From positions 32,366 to 96,365 of the forward strand of contig CAKUDE010000002.1 of the NCBI GenBank assembly GCA_934645175.1: a DNA stretch of 64,000 bases, given 5' to 3'. A program made the translations under genes and the position numbers. Source of the stretch: an uncultured Oscillospiraceae bacterium (GTDB lineage: Bacteria; Bacillota; Clostridia; Oscillospirales; Oscillospiraceae). The notes under the pieces are model-generated. The model made no database searches. It saw only the letters and a program-made list of their open reading frames with translations, and was not told where the DNA came from. Of this stretch, positions 24,710 through 34,286 are shown piece by piece. Numbering within the stretch: position 1 is the stretch's first letter; every line of letters starts with the position of its first letter.

Positions 24710-26116
24710 ATGAATTCTTCCGTTTTGCGGCGTTACCTCGGCGACGCCGCGTTTTATCGCAGGGCGCTTGCCGTCGCCGTGCCGATCATGATCCAGAACG
24801 GCATCACGCAGTTTGTCTCCATGCTCGACAATATCATGGTCGGGCGTGTCGGAACGGAGCAGATGACCGGCGTCTCCATTGCCAATCAGCTTCTTTTTGT
24901 GTTCTCGCTTGCAATCTTCGGCGCCGTGTCCGGCGCGGGCATCTTTGCCGCGCAGTTCCACGGCAAGGGTGACAACGGCGGCGTTCGTCTTGCCTTCCGC
25001 TTCAAGCTGCTGTTCTGCACGGTGCTGACGGTTGCCGGTATTGCCGTGCTGATTTTTTTCGGCGACGGACTGATCCGCGCCTATCTGCGCGGCGAGGGTA
25101 CGCCGGAGCAGATCGAGGCCAGCTTCGGCTATGCGCGGCGTTACCTGCGCGTGATGCTGCTCGGCCTGCCGCCGTTTGTACTTTCACAGTGCTACAGCTC
25201 CACGCTGCGCGAATGCGAGCAGACCGTTGTCCCGATGGTCGCGGGCATCGTCGCGGTGCTGACGAACCTGTGCCTGAATACGTTGCTGATTTTCGGTCTG
25301 CTGGGGCTGCCCGCGCTCGGCTGCGTCGGCGCGGCGATCGCAACGGTCGTTTCGCGCTTCGTCGAGCTGGCGGTCGTGGCGCTCTGGGCGCATCTGCACC
25401 CGAAGCGCTGCCCCTATGTGACCGGTCTGTACCGCAGCCTGCGCATTCCCGCCGCGCTGACCCGCCGGATGCTGCTCAAGACGCTGCCGCTGATGGTCAA
25501 CGAGACGCTCTGGGCGGGTGGTATGGCGCTGCTGGCGCAGGCCTATTCGCTCGGCGGCTACAATGTCGTTCCGGCAGTCAATATCTGTTCGACCATTTCC
25601 AATGTTTTCAATGTTGCGTTTCTTGCAATGGGAACCGCCATCGGCATCATCGTCGGGCGGCTTCTCGGTGCAAACCGCTTTGAGGAGGCCGTGGAGACCG
25701 ACCGAAAGCTCATTGCATTCTCCGTGGCCATCTGCTTCGTCATCGGTGGCGCAATGGCGCTGCTGGCGCCGCTGTTCCCGCAGATCTACCGCACCACGGA
25801 CGATATCCGCAGCCTCGCCGCGCAGCTCATCCGTATCGCGGCGCTGTGTATGCCGCTCAACTCACTTGCCAACGCCTGCTATTTTACGCTCCGTTCCGGC
25901 GGAAAAACCTTCGTCACCTTCCTGTTTGACAGCTTCTATGTCTGCATCGTGACGGTGCCGATGGCTTATATTCTCAGCCGCTATACCGGCATCGGAATCC
26001 GCAGCCTGTTTCTCGTCTGCCAGCTTGCCGACATCGGCAAGTGCGTCGTCGGCCTGATTATGATCCGCCGCCGTGCCTGGGTGCAGAACATCGTCCGCGA
26101 GGAGGTCACGATATGA
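24710..26116 (+). CDS. MATE family efflux transporter, second copy (468 aa)
   Basis: It is another twelve-helix MATE carrier, clearly distinct in sequence from the one at 17659. Typical stretches are VPIMIQNGITQFVSMLDNIM (near 24-43) and SLGGYNVVPAVNI in the second half. It overlaps the ABC exporter gene by four bases (ATGA), so two different export machines are made together. This pairing is a common arrangement in gut Firmicutes, but the shared cargo is unknown. Ribosome binding site GAGG. Confidence 0.9.
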   Translation: MNSSVLRRYLGDAAFYRRALAVAVPIMIQNGITQFVSMLDNIMVGRVGTEQMTGVSIANQLLFVFSLAIFGAVSGAGIFAAQFHGKGDNGGVRLAFRFKLLFCTVLTVAGIAVLIFFGDGLIRAYLRGEGTPEQIEASFGYARRYLRVMLLGLPPFVLSQCYSSTLRECEQTVVPMVAGIVAVLTNLCLNTLLIFGLLGLPALGCVGAAIATVVSRFVELAVVALWAHLHPKRCPYVTGLYRSLRIPAALTRRMLLKTLPLMVNETLWAGGMALLAQAYSLGGYNVVPAVNICSTISNVFNVAFLAMGTAIGIIVGRLLGANRFEEAVETDRKLIAFSVAICFVIGGAMALLAPLFPQIYRTTDDIRSLAAQLIRIAALCMPLNSLANACYFTLRSGGKTFVTFLFDSFYVCIVTVPMAYILSRYTGIGIRSLFLVCQLADIGKCVVGLIMIRRRAWVQNIVREEVTI

Positions 26117-27858
26117 ATACAAAATTCTTCCGGGAGCACGGCCTGCTCCGCATTTTCCTGTCCTATTTCAAGCCGCACCGCAGACTGTTTGCGATTGATA
26201 TGTTCTGTGCACTGCTTGTCGCGGCGATCGATCTGGCCTTCCCTCTCATCTCGCGCACGTCAATGAAGACCCTGCTGCCGGAGGGGAAGTTCACGCTCTT
26301 TTTTGTTATCATGGGCCTGATGGCGCTGGCATATCTGCTGCGTGCGGGATTGTACTTCGTTATCACCTACTGGGGGCATACCTTCGGCATTCGCGTCGAG
26401 GCGGACATCCGCCGCGACCTGTTTTGTCATATGCAGAGCCTCGGCTATGATTTTTACGACAAAAACCGAACCGGACAGCTTATGAGCCGTCTAACCACCG
26501 ATTTGTTTGAAATTACCGAGCTGGCGCATCACGGCCCGGAGGATCTGGTCATCTCCGCGCTCACCATCGTCGGTGCGCTGGCAATCATGTTCTCCATCGA
26601 ATGGCGGCTGGCGCTGGTCGTCTGCGCGATCCTGCCGGTGGCGGTCGCGGTCGTTGTTTCGCGGCGGCGCAAGCTCAGCGCGGTATCCAAGGGCGTCAAG
26701 CAAAAGGTTGCGGGCATCAACGCCGAAATTGAGTCGTCGCTCTCCGGCGCGCGCACGGCCAAGGCCTTTGCCAACGAGCACGTCGAGCTGGAGAAGTTCA
26801 CCGCCGCAAACGACCGTTTCAAGGTTTCCAAGCGCGCGTTTCATAAGGAAATGGGCATTTTCAACGGCTCCATGGAGTTCTTCCTCTCCGTTTTGTCCGT
26901 GGCGGTCATTGCCGCGGGCGGCGCGCTCATCATGCGCGACAGTCTGGAAATGGTCGATCTTCTGACCTTTACGCTCTATATCGGCTCGTTCACCTCGCCG
27001 CTGCGCCGGTTGGTCAATTTTTCCGAAATGCTTGCCAACGGCTTTGCCGGTCTGGAGCGCTTCGTGGAGCTGATGCGCACGGAGCCGGAGCTGAAGGATG
27101 CGCCGGACGCCGGGGCGCTGACCGACGTGAGGGGCGGCATCGAGGTTCGGGATGTCAGCTTCCGTTACGATGCGGAAAAGGAGGTCCTTGAGCACGTTTC
27201 CTTTACCGTCGCGCCCGGCGAAACCGTCGCGCTTGTCGGCCCCTCCGGCGGCGGCAAGAGCACGCTCTGCCGCCTGATTCCGCGCTTTTACGACGTGACC
27301 GGCGGCGCCATATGCATCGACGGGCAGGACGTTCGCTCCGTAACGCAGGACTCTCTGCATCACGCCATCGGCGTCGTGCAGCAGGATGTGTTCCTCTTTG
27401 CCGATACCATCGGCAACAACATCCGCTATGGCAAGCCGGACGCGACGATGGACGAGATCGTCGAGGCGGCAAAGCGTGCCGAGATTTACGACGATATCAT
27501 GCAGATGCCGGACGGCTTCGACACCTATGTCGGAGAGCGCGGCACGCTGCTCTCCGGCGGTCAGAAGCAGCGCGTTTCCATCGCGCGCGTGTTTCTCAAG
27601 AACCCGCCGATCCTTATTCTTGACGAGGCGACGAGCGCGCTCGACTCCGTGACCGAGGCGCGCATCCAGAGTGCGCTTGATGCGCTGGCCGTCGGCCGTA
27701 CCACGGTGATCATTGCCCACCGCCTGTCCACCATCCGCAGCGCCTCGCGAATTTTCGTCATTGCGGGCGGCGGCATTCTGGAGCAGGGCAGTCATGCCGA
27801 GCTGATGAAGCGGAACGGCATTTATGCGGGACTTTGCCGGATGCAGAATCTGGAATGA
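26113..27858 (+). CDS. ABC exporter, fused membrane and ATPase domains (581 aa)
   Basis: It is a half-size exporter of the MsbA/BmrA type that works as a dimer. Six membrane helices occupy residues about 20-310. The ATPase domain follows: Walker A GPSGGGKST (near 376-384), Q-loop GVVQQDVFL, signature LLSGGQKQR, Walker B ILILDEATSALDS and the switch His in AHRLSTI. All catalytic residues are intact. Coupled to the preceding MATE gene. Lipid, peptide or drug export are all possible. Confidence 0.93.
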   Translation: MNTKFFREHGLLRIFLSYFKPHRRLFAIDMFCALLVAAIDLAFPLISRTSMKTLLPEGKFTLFFVIMGLMALAYLLRAGLYFVITYWGHTFGIRVEADIRRDLFCHMQSLGYDFYDKNRTGQLMSRLTTDLFEITELAHHGPEDLVISALTIVGALAIMFSIEWRLALVVCAILPVAVAVVVSRRRKLSAVSKGVKQKVAGINAEIESSLSGARTAKAFANEHVELEKFTAANDRFKVSKRAFHKEMGIFNGSMEFFLSVLSVAVIAAGGALIMRDSLEMVDLLTFTLYIGSFTSPLRRLVNFSEMLANGFAGLERFVELMRTEPELKDAPDAGALTDVRGGIEVRDVSFRYDAEKEVLEHVSFTVAPGETVALVGPSGGGKSTLCRLIPRFYDVTGGAICIDGQDVRSVTQDSLHHAIGVVQQDVFLFADTIGNNIRYGKPDATMDEIVEAAKRAEIYDDIMQMPDGFDTYVGERGTLLSGGQKQRVSIARVFLKNPPILILDEATSALDSVTEARIQSALDALAVGRTTVIIAHRLSTIRSASRIFVIAGGGILEQGSHAELMKRNGIYAGLCRMQNLE

Positions 27859-27887
27859 ACGGAAATCGGCATATCGGCACATTACTA

Positions 27888-27916
27888 TTGCATATTGCGG
27901 CAAAACATGCTACAAT
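27888..27916 (+). promoter_or_regulatory. Promoter of the amino-sugar operon
   Basis: TTGCAT (27888-27893), 17-bp spacer, TACAAT (27911-27916). Confidence 0.7.
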
Positions 27917-27998
27917 TCGCTTACAAAATTGCATCTGCACGGCTTCGGCCGCTTTGCATAGAATGAGCAAAAAGAAATATCAGGAAGGATGATCTATT

Positions 27999-29081
27999 TT
28001 GCGTCAGAACTGGCACCCGGAGCGCGCCGCCGCGTACTTCGGGATCGACGGAACGCTTGTCCGCTGCGACAGCTACGGCAGCGGGCATATCAACTCCACC
28101 TATCAGATCGAAACGGACCGCGGGGAGCGCTACATTTTGCAGCGTATCAACAGCCGCGTCTTTACCGACCCCAAAGCGGTCATGGAGAACATCGGCGCCA
28201 TCACGCAGTATCTGCGTGAGCGCGGCAATCAGCAGAGCGGTACGCCGTGTTTTATTCCGGACACGGAGGGGAAATACTATCATATCGACCCGGACGGCGA
28301 ATACTGGCGCTGCTATCGCTTTACCGACGGCCTGTGCCTGAATCTGCCGGAATCGGACACCGATCTGTATGAAAGCGCCGTCGCCTTCGGACATTTTCAG
28401 GAGCTTTTGCAGGATTTTCCCGCCGAAACGCTGCACGAAACCATTCCGCTGTTCCATAATACGCCCAACCGCTACCGCCAGCTCCGCGACGCGCTTGAGG
28501 CCGACCGCGTCGGCCGCGCGGCGGGCGTTGCCGGCGAGCTGGACTATATCTTCTCCCGTGAGCGGGAGGCGGGAACCATCGTCCGCCTGCTTGACGGCGG
28601 AGAGCTGCCCCTGCGTGTGACGCATAACGACACGAAGCTCAATAATGTGCTGCTCGACCGCGTGACGCATAAGGCGCTGTGCGTGCTCGATCTGGACACC
28701 GTTATGCCCGGCTCATCACTCTATGACTATGGCGATTCCGTCCGCTTCGGCGCCGCCACCGCACCGGAGGATGAGGCCGATCTCGGCAAAATGGGCATTG
28801 ATCTGCACCTGTTCCGCGTCTATACTGCGGGATACCTCGCCGCCTGCCACAGCCTGACCGAGCGCGAGATCGAGCTGCTGCCCCTCGGCGCAAAGACCAT
28901 TACGCTGGAGCTGGGCATCCGCTTTTTGACCGACTACCTTGACGGCGACCGCTATTTCCGTGTTGCCTATCCCGAGCACAATCTCGTCCGCGCCCGCGCG
29001 CAGCTCAAGCTCGCGCAGGATATGGAGGCGCACTGGGACGAGATGCGGAAAATCGTTACCGAAGAAGCCGAGAAACGCTGA
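27999..29081 (+). CDS. nahK: N-acetylhexosamine 1-kinase-like phosphotransferase (360 aa, TTG start)
   Basis: It belongs to the aminoglycoside phosphotransferase fold and resembles NahK, which phosphorylates GlcNAc or GalNAc at C1. The Brenner motif VTHNDTKLNNVLLD (207-220, catalytic Asp211) and the metal-binding CVLDLDTVMPG (228-238) are present, as is the N-terminal SYGSGHINSTYQIET. A TGA stop lies three codons upstream and the next ATG is far inside, so TTG at 27999, after AGGAAGGA, is the likely start. Neighbouring nagA and ROK genes support an amino-sugar role; the exact sugar is inference. Confidence 0.8.
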   Translation: MRQNWHPERAAAYFGIDGTLVRCDSYGSGHINSTYQIETDRGERYILQRINSRVFTDPKAVMENIGAITQYLRERGNQQSGTPCFIPDTEGKYYHIDPDGEYWRCYRFTDGLCLNLPESDTDLYESAVAFGHFQELLQDFPAETLHETIPLFHNTPNRYRQLRDALEADRVGRAAGVAGELDYIFSREREAGTIVRLLDGGELPLRVTHNDTKLNNVLLDRVTHKALCVLDLDTVMPGSSLYDYGDSVRFGAATAPEDEADLGKMGIDLHLFRVYTAGYLAACHSLTEREIELLPLGAKTITLELGIRFLTDYLDGDRYFRVAYPEHNLVRARAQLKLAQDMEAHWDEMRKIVTEEAEKR

Positions 29082-29091
29082 GGAGGTTCCC

Positions 29092-30471
29092 ATGAACTAT
29101 TTAGGCATTGACTACCGCATCGGCAAGCTGCCGCCCCTGGATCCCGACTTTATTCCCTTCGGTGTCTGGCTGGACGCCTACGAAAAGGGCGCACAAAAGC
29201 CGCTGGCCATCGCCATTGAGCGCGATCAGGGCCGCGTCTCCGTGCATCACACCAGGATCCACGGCACGCCCGAGCTGGCCGAGGCGGATTACCGCTTTGT
29301 TGAGCGCTATGTAAAGTTCCTGCTCTGGTCCGTCGGCGGCTGGCGTATCACGCTCTGCGGCGACAGCGCCCTGGCGGCGCGGCTGCAAGGCGCCTACACC
29401 CTTCAGGGCGAGCGGAAGTTCGACGTGCAGTTCATGCAGGACGTCTATGAGCGGCCTTTTGAGGTGATCGACTGTACCGAGGCGGAGTTCCCGAAGGCGA
29501 ACGAGGCCTCCGTGCCCATCGGCGGCCATATGGAAGGCTGCCGCATCGGCTTTGATGCCGGCGGCTCCGACCGTAAGGTCAGCGCCGTGATCGACGGGAA
29601 GGTCGTCTATTCCGAGGAGGTCGTCTGGCATCCCAAGACGGAGTCCGACCCGCAGTACCATTTTGACGGCATTGTCTCGGCCTTCCGCACCGCTGCGTCC
29701 AAAATGCCGCGTGTGGACGGGATCGGCGTGTCCTCGGCCGGCGTTTTCATCGGCAACAGCCCGATGGTCAGCGCTCTGTTTATCAAGGTACCGCGCGAAA
29801 AACGCGAGCTGGTCAAGTCGATCTATGACCGCGCCGCACTGGAGATCGGCGATGTGCCCATCGTTGTGGCCAACGACGGCGACGTTACCGCGCTGGCAGG
29901 CTCCATGGGTCTGGAATGCGGCTGCGTCATGGGAATGGCCATGGGCACGAGCGAGGCCGTCGGCTATGTTGACCGCGACCGCAACGTGCTCGGCTGGCTT
30001 AACGAGCTGGCCTTTGCGCCGGTCGATCTGTTTGAGGGCGCAATGGCGGATGAATGGTCCACCGATATCGGCGTGGGCTGTAAGTATTTCTCGCAGGATG
30101 CCGTCATCAAGCTCGCGCCCCGCGCGGGCATCGACCTTGACCCGTCGCTTACCCCGGCCGAGAAGCTCAGCGCCGTGCAGGCGCTTATGGCGCAGGGAGA
30201 TGCACGCGCAAGGGCGGTCTTTGAGTCCGTCGGCGTATACCTTGCGCATACGCTGCCGCTGTACTGCCGTTTCTATGATGTCCGTCACCTGATTGTGCTG
30301 GGGCGCGTGATGTCCGGCGAGGGCGGAAATGTGATTCTCGATACCTGTCTGGAGGTTCTGCGCGAGGAGTACCCCGCGCTGGCGCAGTCCGTGCGCGTGA
30401 TGCTGCCGGACGAAAAGACGCGCCGCGTCGGCCAGTCCGTCGCCGCCGCCAGCCTGCCCGTTGTGAAATAA
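29092..30471 (+). CDS. ROK family protein with long N-terminal extension (459 aa)
   Basis: The C-terminal part (from about residue 148) is a ROK-type sugar kinase fold: GCRIGFDAGGSDRKVSAVID as phosphate-binding loop, GIGVSSAGVF, and VANDGDVTALAGSMG with the catalytic Asp. The first 145 residues have no obvious ROK counterpart, and the usual Cys-rich zinc motif is absent. No helix-turn-helix is seen, so it is more likely an enzyme than a repressor. It lies ten bases after nahK with AGGAGG upstream, suggesting a kinase acting on the same amino-sugar route. Confidence 0.8.
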   Translation: MNYLGIDYRIGKLPPLDPDFIPFGVWLDAYEKGAQKPLAIAIERDQGRVSVHHTRIHGTPELAEADYRFVERYVKFLLWSVGGWRITLCGDSALAARLQGAYTLQGERKFDVQFMQDVYERPFEVIDCTEAEFPKANEASVPIGGHMEGCRIGFDAGGSDRKVSAVIDGKVVYSEEVVWHPKTESDPQYHFDGIVSAFRTAASKMPRVDGIGVSSAGVFIGNSPMVSALFIKVPREKRELVKSIYDRAALEIGDVPIVVANDGDVTALAGSMGLECGCVMGMAMGTSEAVGYVDRDRNVLGWLNELAFAPVDLFEGAMADEWSTDIGVGCKYFSQDAVIKLAPRAGIDLDPSLTPAEKLSAVQALMAQGDARARAVFESVGVYLAHTLPLYCRFYDVRHLIVLGRVMSGEGGNVILDTCLEVLREEYPALAQSVRVMLPDEKTRRVGQSVAAASLPVVK

Positions 30472-30535
30472 TCCTGCCGCTTGCGCAGGGACAATATGTG
30501 CAGGTGCTGCTGCGAGAAGGGCGCCTGCTTTGCAG

Positions 30536-30718
30536 GTCATTGCGCGGAGCGACGCAACGCGGCGTTTCCGCCCCCGTGTCATTGCAAGGAGGGCGCAGTC
30601 CGACGCGGCAATCTGATGCGGGGTCTTACAGGAGATTGCCACGACCCCTGCGGGGTCTCGCAATGACAGTAACCATACAAGGCTGCCACGACTTGCCGCC
30701 GCAGGTCCCGCAATGACG
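30536..30718. repeat. REP-like palindromic repeat, locus 8
   Basis: Two or three halves; inner stems ACCCCtgcGGGGT (near 30646) and ACTTGccgccgCAGGT (imperfect). It separates the ROK gene from nagA. Confidence 0.8.
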
Positions 30719-30755
30719 GACCCGCCGTTTTTTCAACCATCGCCAAGGAGAGCTT

Positions 30756-31880
30756 ATGATTTTCAAAAATGCAAGGATCTATTCCGAGCGCTTCGTCTTT
30801 GAGCCGGGGTGCTTTGCCGTGGAAAACGGTGTGTTTACCGGGGTATTCTGCGCGGAGTCGCCCGATGCGGTCGATCTCGGCGGCGCTTACGTCATTCCCG
30901 GCCTGATCGACGTCCATTCGCACGGCAATTCCGGTGCGGATTTTTCGGATGCGGACGATGACGGCCTTCGCAAAATGGCGCGTTACTATGCCGAAAACGG
31001 CATCACGTCCTTCGCGCCTGCGTCCATGACGCTGCCGTACGAGACGCTGTCACGCGCCTTTGCCACGGCGCGGCGGCTGGCCGATGCACAGCCGGAGGGC
31101 TGTGCGGTGCTGCGCGGGATTCAAATGGAGGGACCGTTCTTTTCTGAAAAGAAAAAGGGCGCGCAGAACGGCGCGTATCTGCGTGAGCCGGACTTCGACG
31201 CGTTCCGGCGGCTGTATGACGAGTGCGGCGGGCTTGTGCGTATCGTCGATGTGGCTCCGGAGCTGCCCGGTGCGATTGAATTCATCCGCGAAGCGGGCCG
31301 CCTGTGTACCGTCTCCGTTGCCCACACCGACGCGGACTACGATGCTGCCCGCGCCGCCTTTGATGCCGGTGCGACCCACCTGACCCATCTGTATAACGCC
31401 ATGCCCGGCATCCATCACCGCAAGCCCGGTGTGATCCCTGCCGCTGCGGAGAACGAGCGCGTCAGCGCCGAGCTGATCTGCGACGGGCAGCATGTCCATC
31501 CCGCGGCCGTGCGCTTCGCCTTCCGTGCGTTCGGTGCGGCGCGTGTGGTCCTGATTTCCGACTCACTGCGTTGCTGCGGAATGCCGGACGGCGAATATGA
31601 GCTGGGCGGCCAGCAGGTATTCCTGAAGGGCGGCGTTGCACGTCTGGAGGACGGCACCATTGCGGGCTCCGCTACGAATGTCTATGACTGTATGCGCCTA
31701 GCCGTGCGTTTTGGCATCTCGCGCGAGGATGCGATCCGTGCCGCGACCTATAATCCTGCGCGGCAGCTCGGCGTGCTCGATACCGTCGGCAGCATAGCCG
31801 CCGGAAAGCGTGCGGATTTTGTTGTCTGCGACGCGGAGTTGAACCGCAAGGCGGTTTACCTTGCCGGAAAGACGGTCTAA
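30756..31880 (+). CDS. nagA: N-acetylglucosamine-6-phosphate deacetylase (374 aa)
   Basis: It removes acetate from GlcNAc-6-phosphate in amino-sugar breakdown. The amidohydrolase features are present: PGLIDVHSHGNSGADFSDAD with the HxH metal pair, GIQMEGPFFSEKKKGAQ with the metal Glu, VAHTDADYD, THLYNAMPGIHHR and a late LISDSL aspartate. Length fits. Ribosome binding site AAGGAGAG. No nagB is present nearby, so the deaminase must lie elsewhere. It is separated from the ROK gene by a repeat but reads in the same direction. Confidence 0.93.
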   Translation: MIFKNARIYSERFVFEPGCFAVENGVFTGVFCAESPDAVDLGGAYVIPGLIDVHSHGNSGADFSDADDDGLRKMARYYAENGITSFAPASMTLPYETLSRAFATARRLADAQPEGCAVLRGIQMEGPFFSEKKKGAQNGAYLREPDFDAFRRLYDECGGLVRIVDVAPELPGAIEFIREAGRLCTVSVAHTDADYDAARAAFDAGATHLTHLYNAMPGIHHRKPGVIPAAAENERVSAELICDGQHVHPAAVRFAFRAFGAARVVLISDSLRCCGMPDGEYELGGQQVFLKGGVARLEDGTIAGSATNVYDCMRLAVRFGISREDAIRAATYNPARQLGVLDTVGSIAAGKRADFVVCDAELNRKAVYLAGKTV

Positions 31881-31890
31881 AATATGTTGA

Positions 31891-32195
31891 AGCTTGCCAC
31901 GGGCCGCAAAGCCGCCCGTGGCAAGCTATTTATATGTCATTGCGAGACTTGCGTCGGCAAGTCGTGGCGGCCTTGTGCGGTTGCTGTCATTGCGAGACCC
32001 CGCAGGGGTCGTGGCAATCTCTTGTAAGACCCTGCATCGGATTGCCGCGTCGGGCTGCGCCCTCCTCGCAATGACACGGGGGCGGCGTGCCGCGTCGCTT
32101 CGCTCCTCGCAATGACACGGGGGCGGCGTGCCACGTCGCTTCGCCTACCATCCCTGTCATTGCGAGGGCGGCAGAGCCGCCCGTGGCAATCTGAT
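31891..32195. repeat. REP-like palindromic repeat, locus 9 (largest array)
   Basis: It opens with a palindromic copy (GCTTGCCACGGGC to GCCCGTGGCAAGC), followed by stems ACTTGcgtcggCAAGT, ACCCCgcaGGGGT, two tandem end copies and GGCGGcagaGCCGCC. From 32205 an ACCCAAAGCC-type fragment like the one at 14869 follows. No gene in 31881-32419. Confidence 0.85.
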
Positions 32196-32301
32196 GTACC
32201 GCACCCAAAGCCTTCCATTTGCGGGAAGGGTGGACGCGGAAGGAAGCGGAGCGGCCGGATGAGGTGGCCGCCGCATGGCGGCACATTTTTCCAAACCGCA
32301 C

Positions 32302-32330
32302 TTGACAAAAAGATTCCCGTACGATATAAT
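32302..32330 (+). promoter_or_regulatory. Consensus promoter of the 32.4-35.2 kb cassette
   Basis: TTGACA (32302-32307), 17-bp spacer, TATAAT (32325-32330). Confidence 0.8.
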
Positions 32331-32419
32331 AAATCGTATGATGCAAAATGCGCGTTTCAAAACACGCATTCTCGTTCAAAGGATCGGGATATCGCAGACG
32401 TATCGTGGGGAGGGAGAAT

Positions 32420-32590
32420 GTGAATACAAGCGTAAGATTATTGCTCGCGGCGGGGATATTGCTGCTGCTCGCGGGCGGTGTGTTTGCCTGCCTGGGACAG
32501 TGGCTTTGCGCGGCGCTGTCCGGTGCGGGCGCGTTGGGCTGTCTGGCCGGGGCATGGGCCCTTCGCAACGGAGAGGATAAAGCACGGTGA
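32420..32590 (+). CDS. Small hydrophobic protein with two membrane helices (56 aa, GTG start)
   Basis: A GTG at 32420 follows GGGAGGGAG. The product has two hydrophobic segments (about residues 5-24 and 26-46) with a short polar tail RNGEDKAR. I do not recognise the family. Its stop overlaps the start of the next gene (GTGA), which supports it being a real, translated first gene of the cassette. Function unknown. Confidence 0.55.
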   Translation: MNTSVRLLLAAGILLLLAGGVFACLGQWLCAALSGAGALGCLAGAWALRNGEDKAR

Positions 32591-33588
32591 GGCTGCAGAA
32601 CGATACGGCGTTCCCGACGCTCGAACGGCTTTTGCGGGAGCAATACGGATTATGCCTCGAGCGGGCGGAAAAGTCCTCCGCAGGCGCCGGCTCCGACACA
32701 TGGTTCCTTGACTGCGCGGAGGGAGAATTCGTCCTGAAATTTCCGGCAAGCAGTGAGATCAATCATCCGGAATTGGAACCGGAGCTGTGTGCGTTTTTGC
32801 GCGAAAACGGCATTCCTGCCTGTGACTTTGTGAAAAACCGGGCCGGTAGCTGTGTTTCCGTGGACAGCTCCGGGCGGGTGTTCACACTCCAGCGGCATCT
32901 GCCCGGACGAACATTGGAATGGAATTCGGCTTCGGAAACGATCTTACTGGAGTCTGCGGAGCTGTTGGGCAAGATCCATTCCGTACTGCGAAACTATCCC
33001 GCTCTGCCGGAGGGGATCGGCGCAGGATTCTTTGCCCACATGACCCCGCAGCGCGCGCTGACTTCTTACCGAAGCTCTTTGGCCACCGCCATTCGGCAGG
33101 GCGATTTGGAACTTGCGGATGAGCTGGAATGGCGCATCGGCCTTATGGAGCGGTTCCCGGCGTGGAAATTTGACTTGAACAGGCTGACGCGCTGCAATAC
33201 GCACGGGGACTATTTTATCAGTCAGTTTCTCTGCGAGGACGGGCATCTGACCGCCGTGATCGACTGGACGACGGCCTGCGTCCACCCGGTCATCTGGGAA
33301 ATCATGCGCTCGTTTGTCTACGGCGCGCCCTGCTGCGCGAACGGCGAGATCGACCCGCAGCTTTTGGAACGCTACATTGCCGCATACTGCCGTTACGGAA
33401 CGCTGAATGCGTATGACCGCGAAAATATATATCAGCTGTATTTCTATCAAATCGCCGTCTGCGACTATTACGGACAGTATTATGCTTCTAAGTCAGATAA
33501 TCGGGAGATTTATTTGCAGCAGGCGCGGCTTGCAACAAAGCTGCTGAAGCATATGGAGCGGTATATTCAAGGAGAGAGCAGCTTATGA
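32587..33588 (+). CDS. Aminoglycoside phosphotransferase family kinase (333 aa, GTG start)
   Basis: It has the APH/choline kinase fold: GAGSDTWFLDCAEGEFVLKF as nucleotide-binding hairpin (near 33-52), the catalytic loop CNTHGDYFISQF (Asp in HGD) and the metal-binding AVIDWTTACVHP. No small-molecule target is evident; resistance, homoserine-like or sugar kinase roles all exist in this family. Start and stop overlap the neighbouring genes by four bases each. Base composition is AT-richer than the flanking core genes. Confidence 0.8.
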   Translation: MRLQNDTAFPTLERLLREQYGLCLERAEKSSAGAGSDTWFLDCAEGEFVLKFPASSEINHPELEPELCAFLRENGIPACDFVKNRAGSCVSVDSSGRVFTLQRHLPGRTLEWNSASETILLESAELLGKIHSVLRNYPALPEGIGAGFFAHMTPQRALTSYRSSLATAIRQGDLELADELEWRIGLMERFPAWKFDLNRLTRCNTHGDYFISQFLCEDGHLTAVIDWTTACVHPVIWEIMRSFVYGAPCCANGEIDPQLLERYIAAYCRYGTLNAYDRENIYQLYFYQIAVCDYYGQYYASKSDNREIYLQQARLATKLLKHMERYIQGESSL

Positions 33589-34286
33589 ATCGGGAATGGT
33601 CGGAACAAAACAAGGCGGTTCAGTTGCAGCTCAAAAAGGCGGCAACATTTTCACAGGGGATCGAAACGCTTTTGGCTTTGCGTCAAACCCTTATGGACGA
33701 GTTGCTTCGCATGAAAAAGAGGTTAAACCGAGCGGAGTTCAGTGCTATGCCTTTCCCGAACACAAACGGGTATCACAGCAAAACCATCGCCTATTCCGTT
33801 TGGCATATTTTCAGAATTGAGGATATTGTTGCGCACGATTTGATTTGCCGGGACGAAGAAATATTTGCCCGATTCCGGGACAAGATCGGCGCACCGATTA
33901 TCACGACCGGTAATGAGCTGGTCGGCCGGCAAATCAAAGATTTTTCTGAAGCGCTTGCATTGGATGCTCTGTATGAATACGCCATCGCGGTGAAAGAAAG
34001 CACCGACGCGCTGCTTCGGCAGTTTACATACCGTGATCTACGAAGAAGGTTTGACGATACGGATAAAGAGCGCCTGCGCGGTCTGCAAGTTGTGAGCACC
34101 GATGAAAATGCTTGCTGGCTGATAGACTATTGGTGCGGGAAGGATATTCGCGGACTGATCCAAATGCCGTTTTCCCGCCATTGGATCATGCATATTGAAG
34201 CCGGTCTGCGGATCGAAAACAAAATCCATGTTGAAAACTTAGGGAGGAATTATGAAGAAAGTCATAATAGGACTACTGCTATGTAG
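33585..34286 (+). CDS. DinB-like four-helix protein (233 aa)
   Basis: It appears related to the DinB/YfiT family of metal-binding four-helix bundles, suggested by SKTIAYSVWHIFRIEDIVAH with spaced histidines near residue 65-85 and FSRHWIMHIEAGLRIENKI near 203-221. These proteins are often thiol-dependent transferases, but no substrate can be named. Translation is coupled to the kinase gene (ATGA). Its 3' end overlaps the next gene by 35 bases, which is unusually long. The region is the most AT-rich of the window. Confidence 0.65.
   Translation: MNREWSEQNKAVQLQLKKAATFSQGIETLLALRQTLMDELLRMKKRLNRAEFSAMPFPNTNGYHSKTIAYSVWHIFRIEDIVAHDLICRDEEIFARFRDKIGAPIITTGNELVGRQIKDFSEALALDALYEYAIAVKESTDALLRQFTYRDLRRRFDDTDKERLRGLQVVSTDENACWLIDYWCGKDIRGLIQMPFSRHWIMHIEAGLRIENKIHVENLGRNYEESHNRTTAM

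Noticed and set aside
32587..33588. Named aminoglycoside resistance gene
   Set aside because: Only the general APH fold motifs are visible; similarity to a specific resistance enzyme cannot be claimed without a search.
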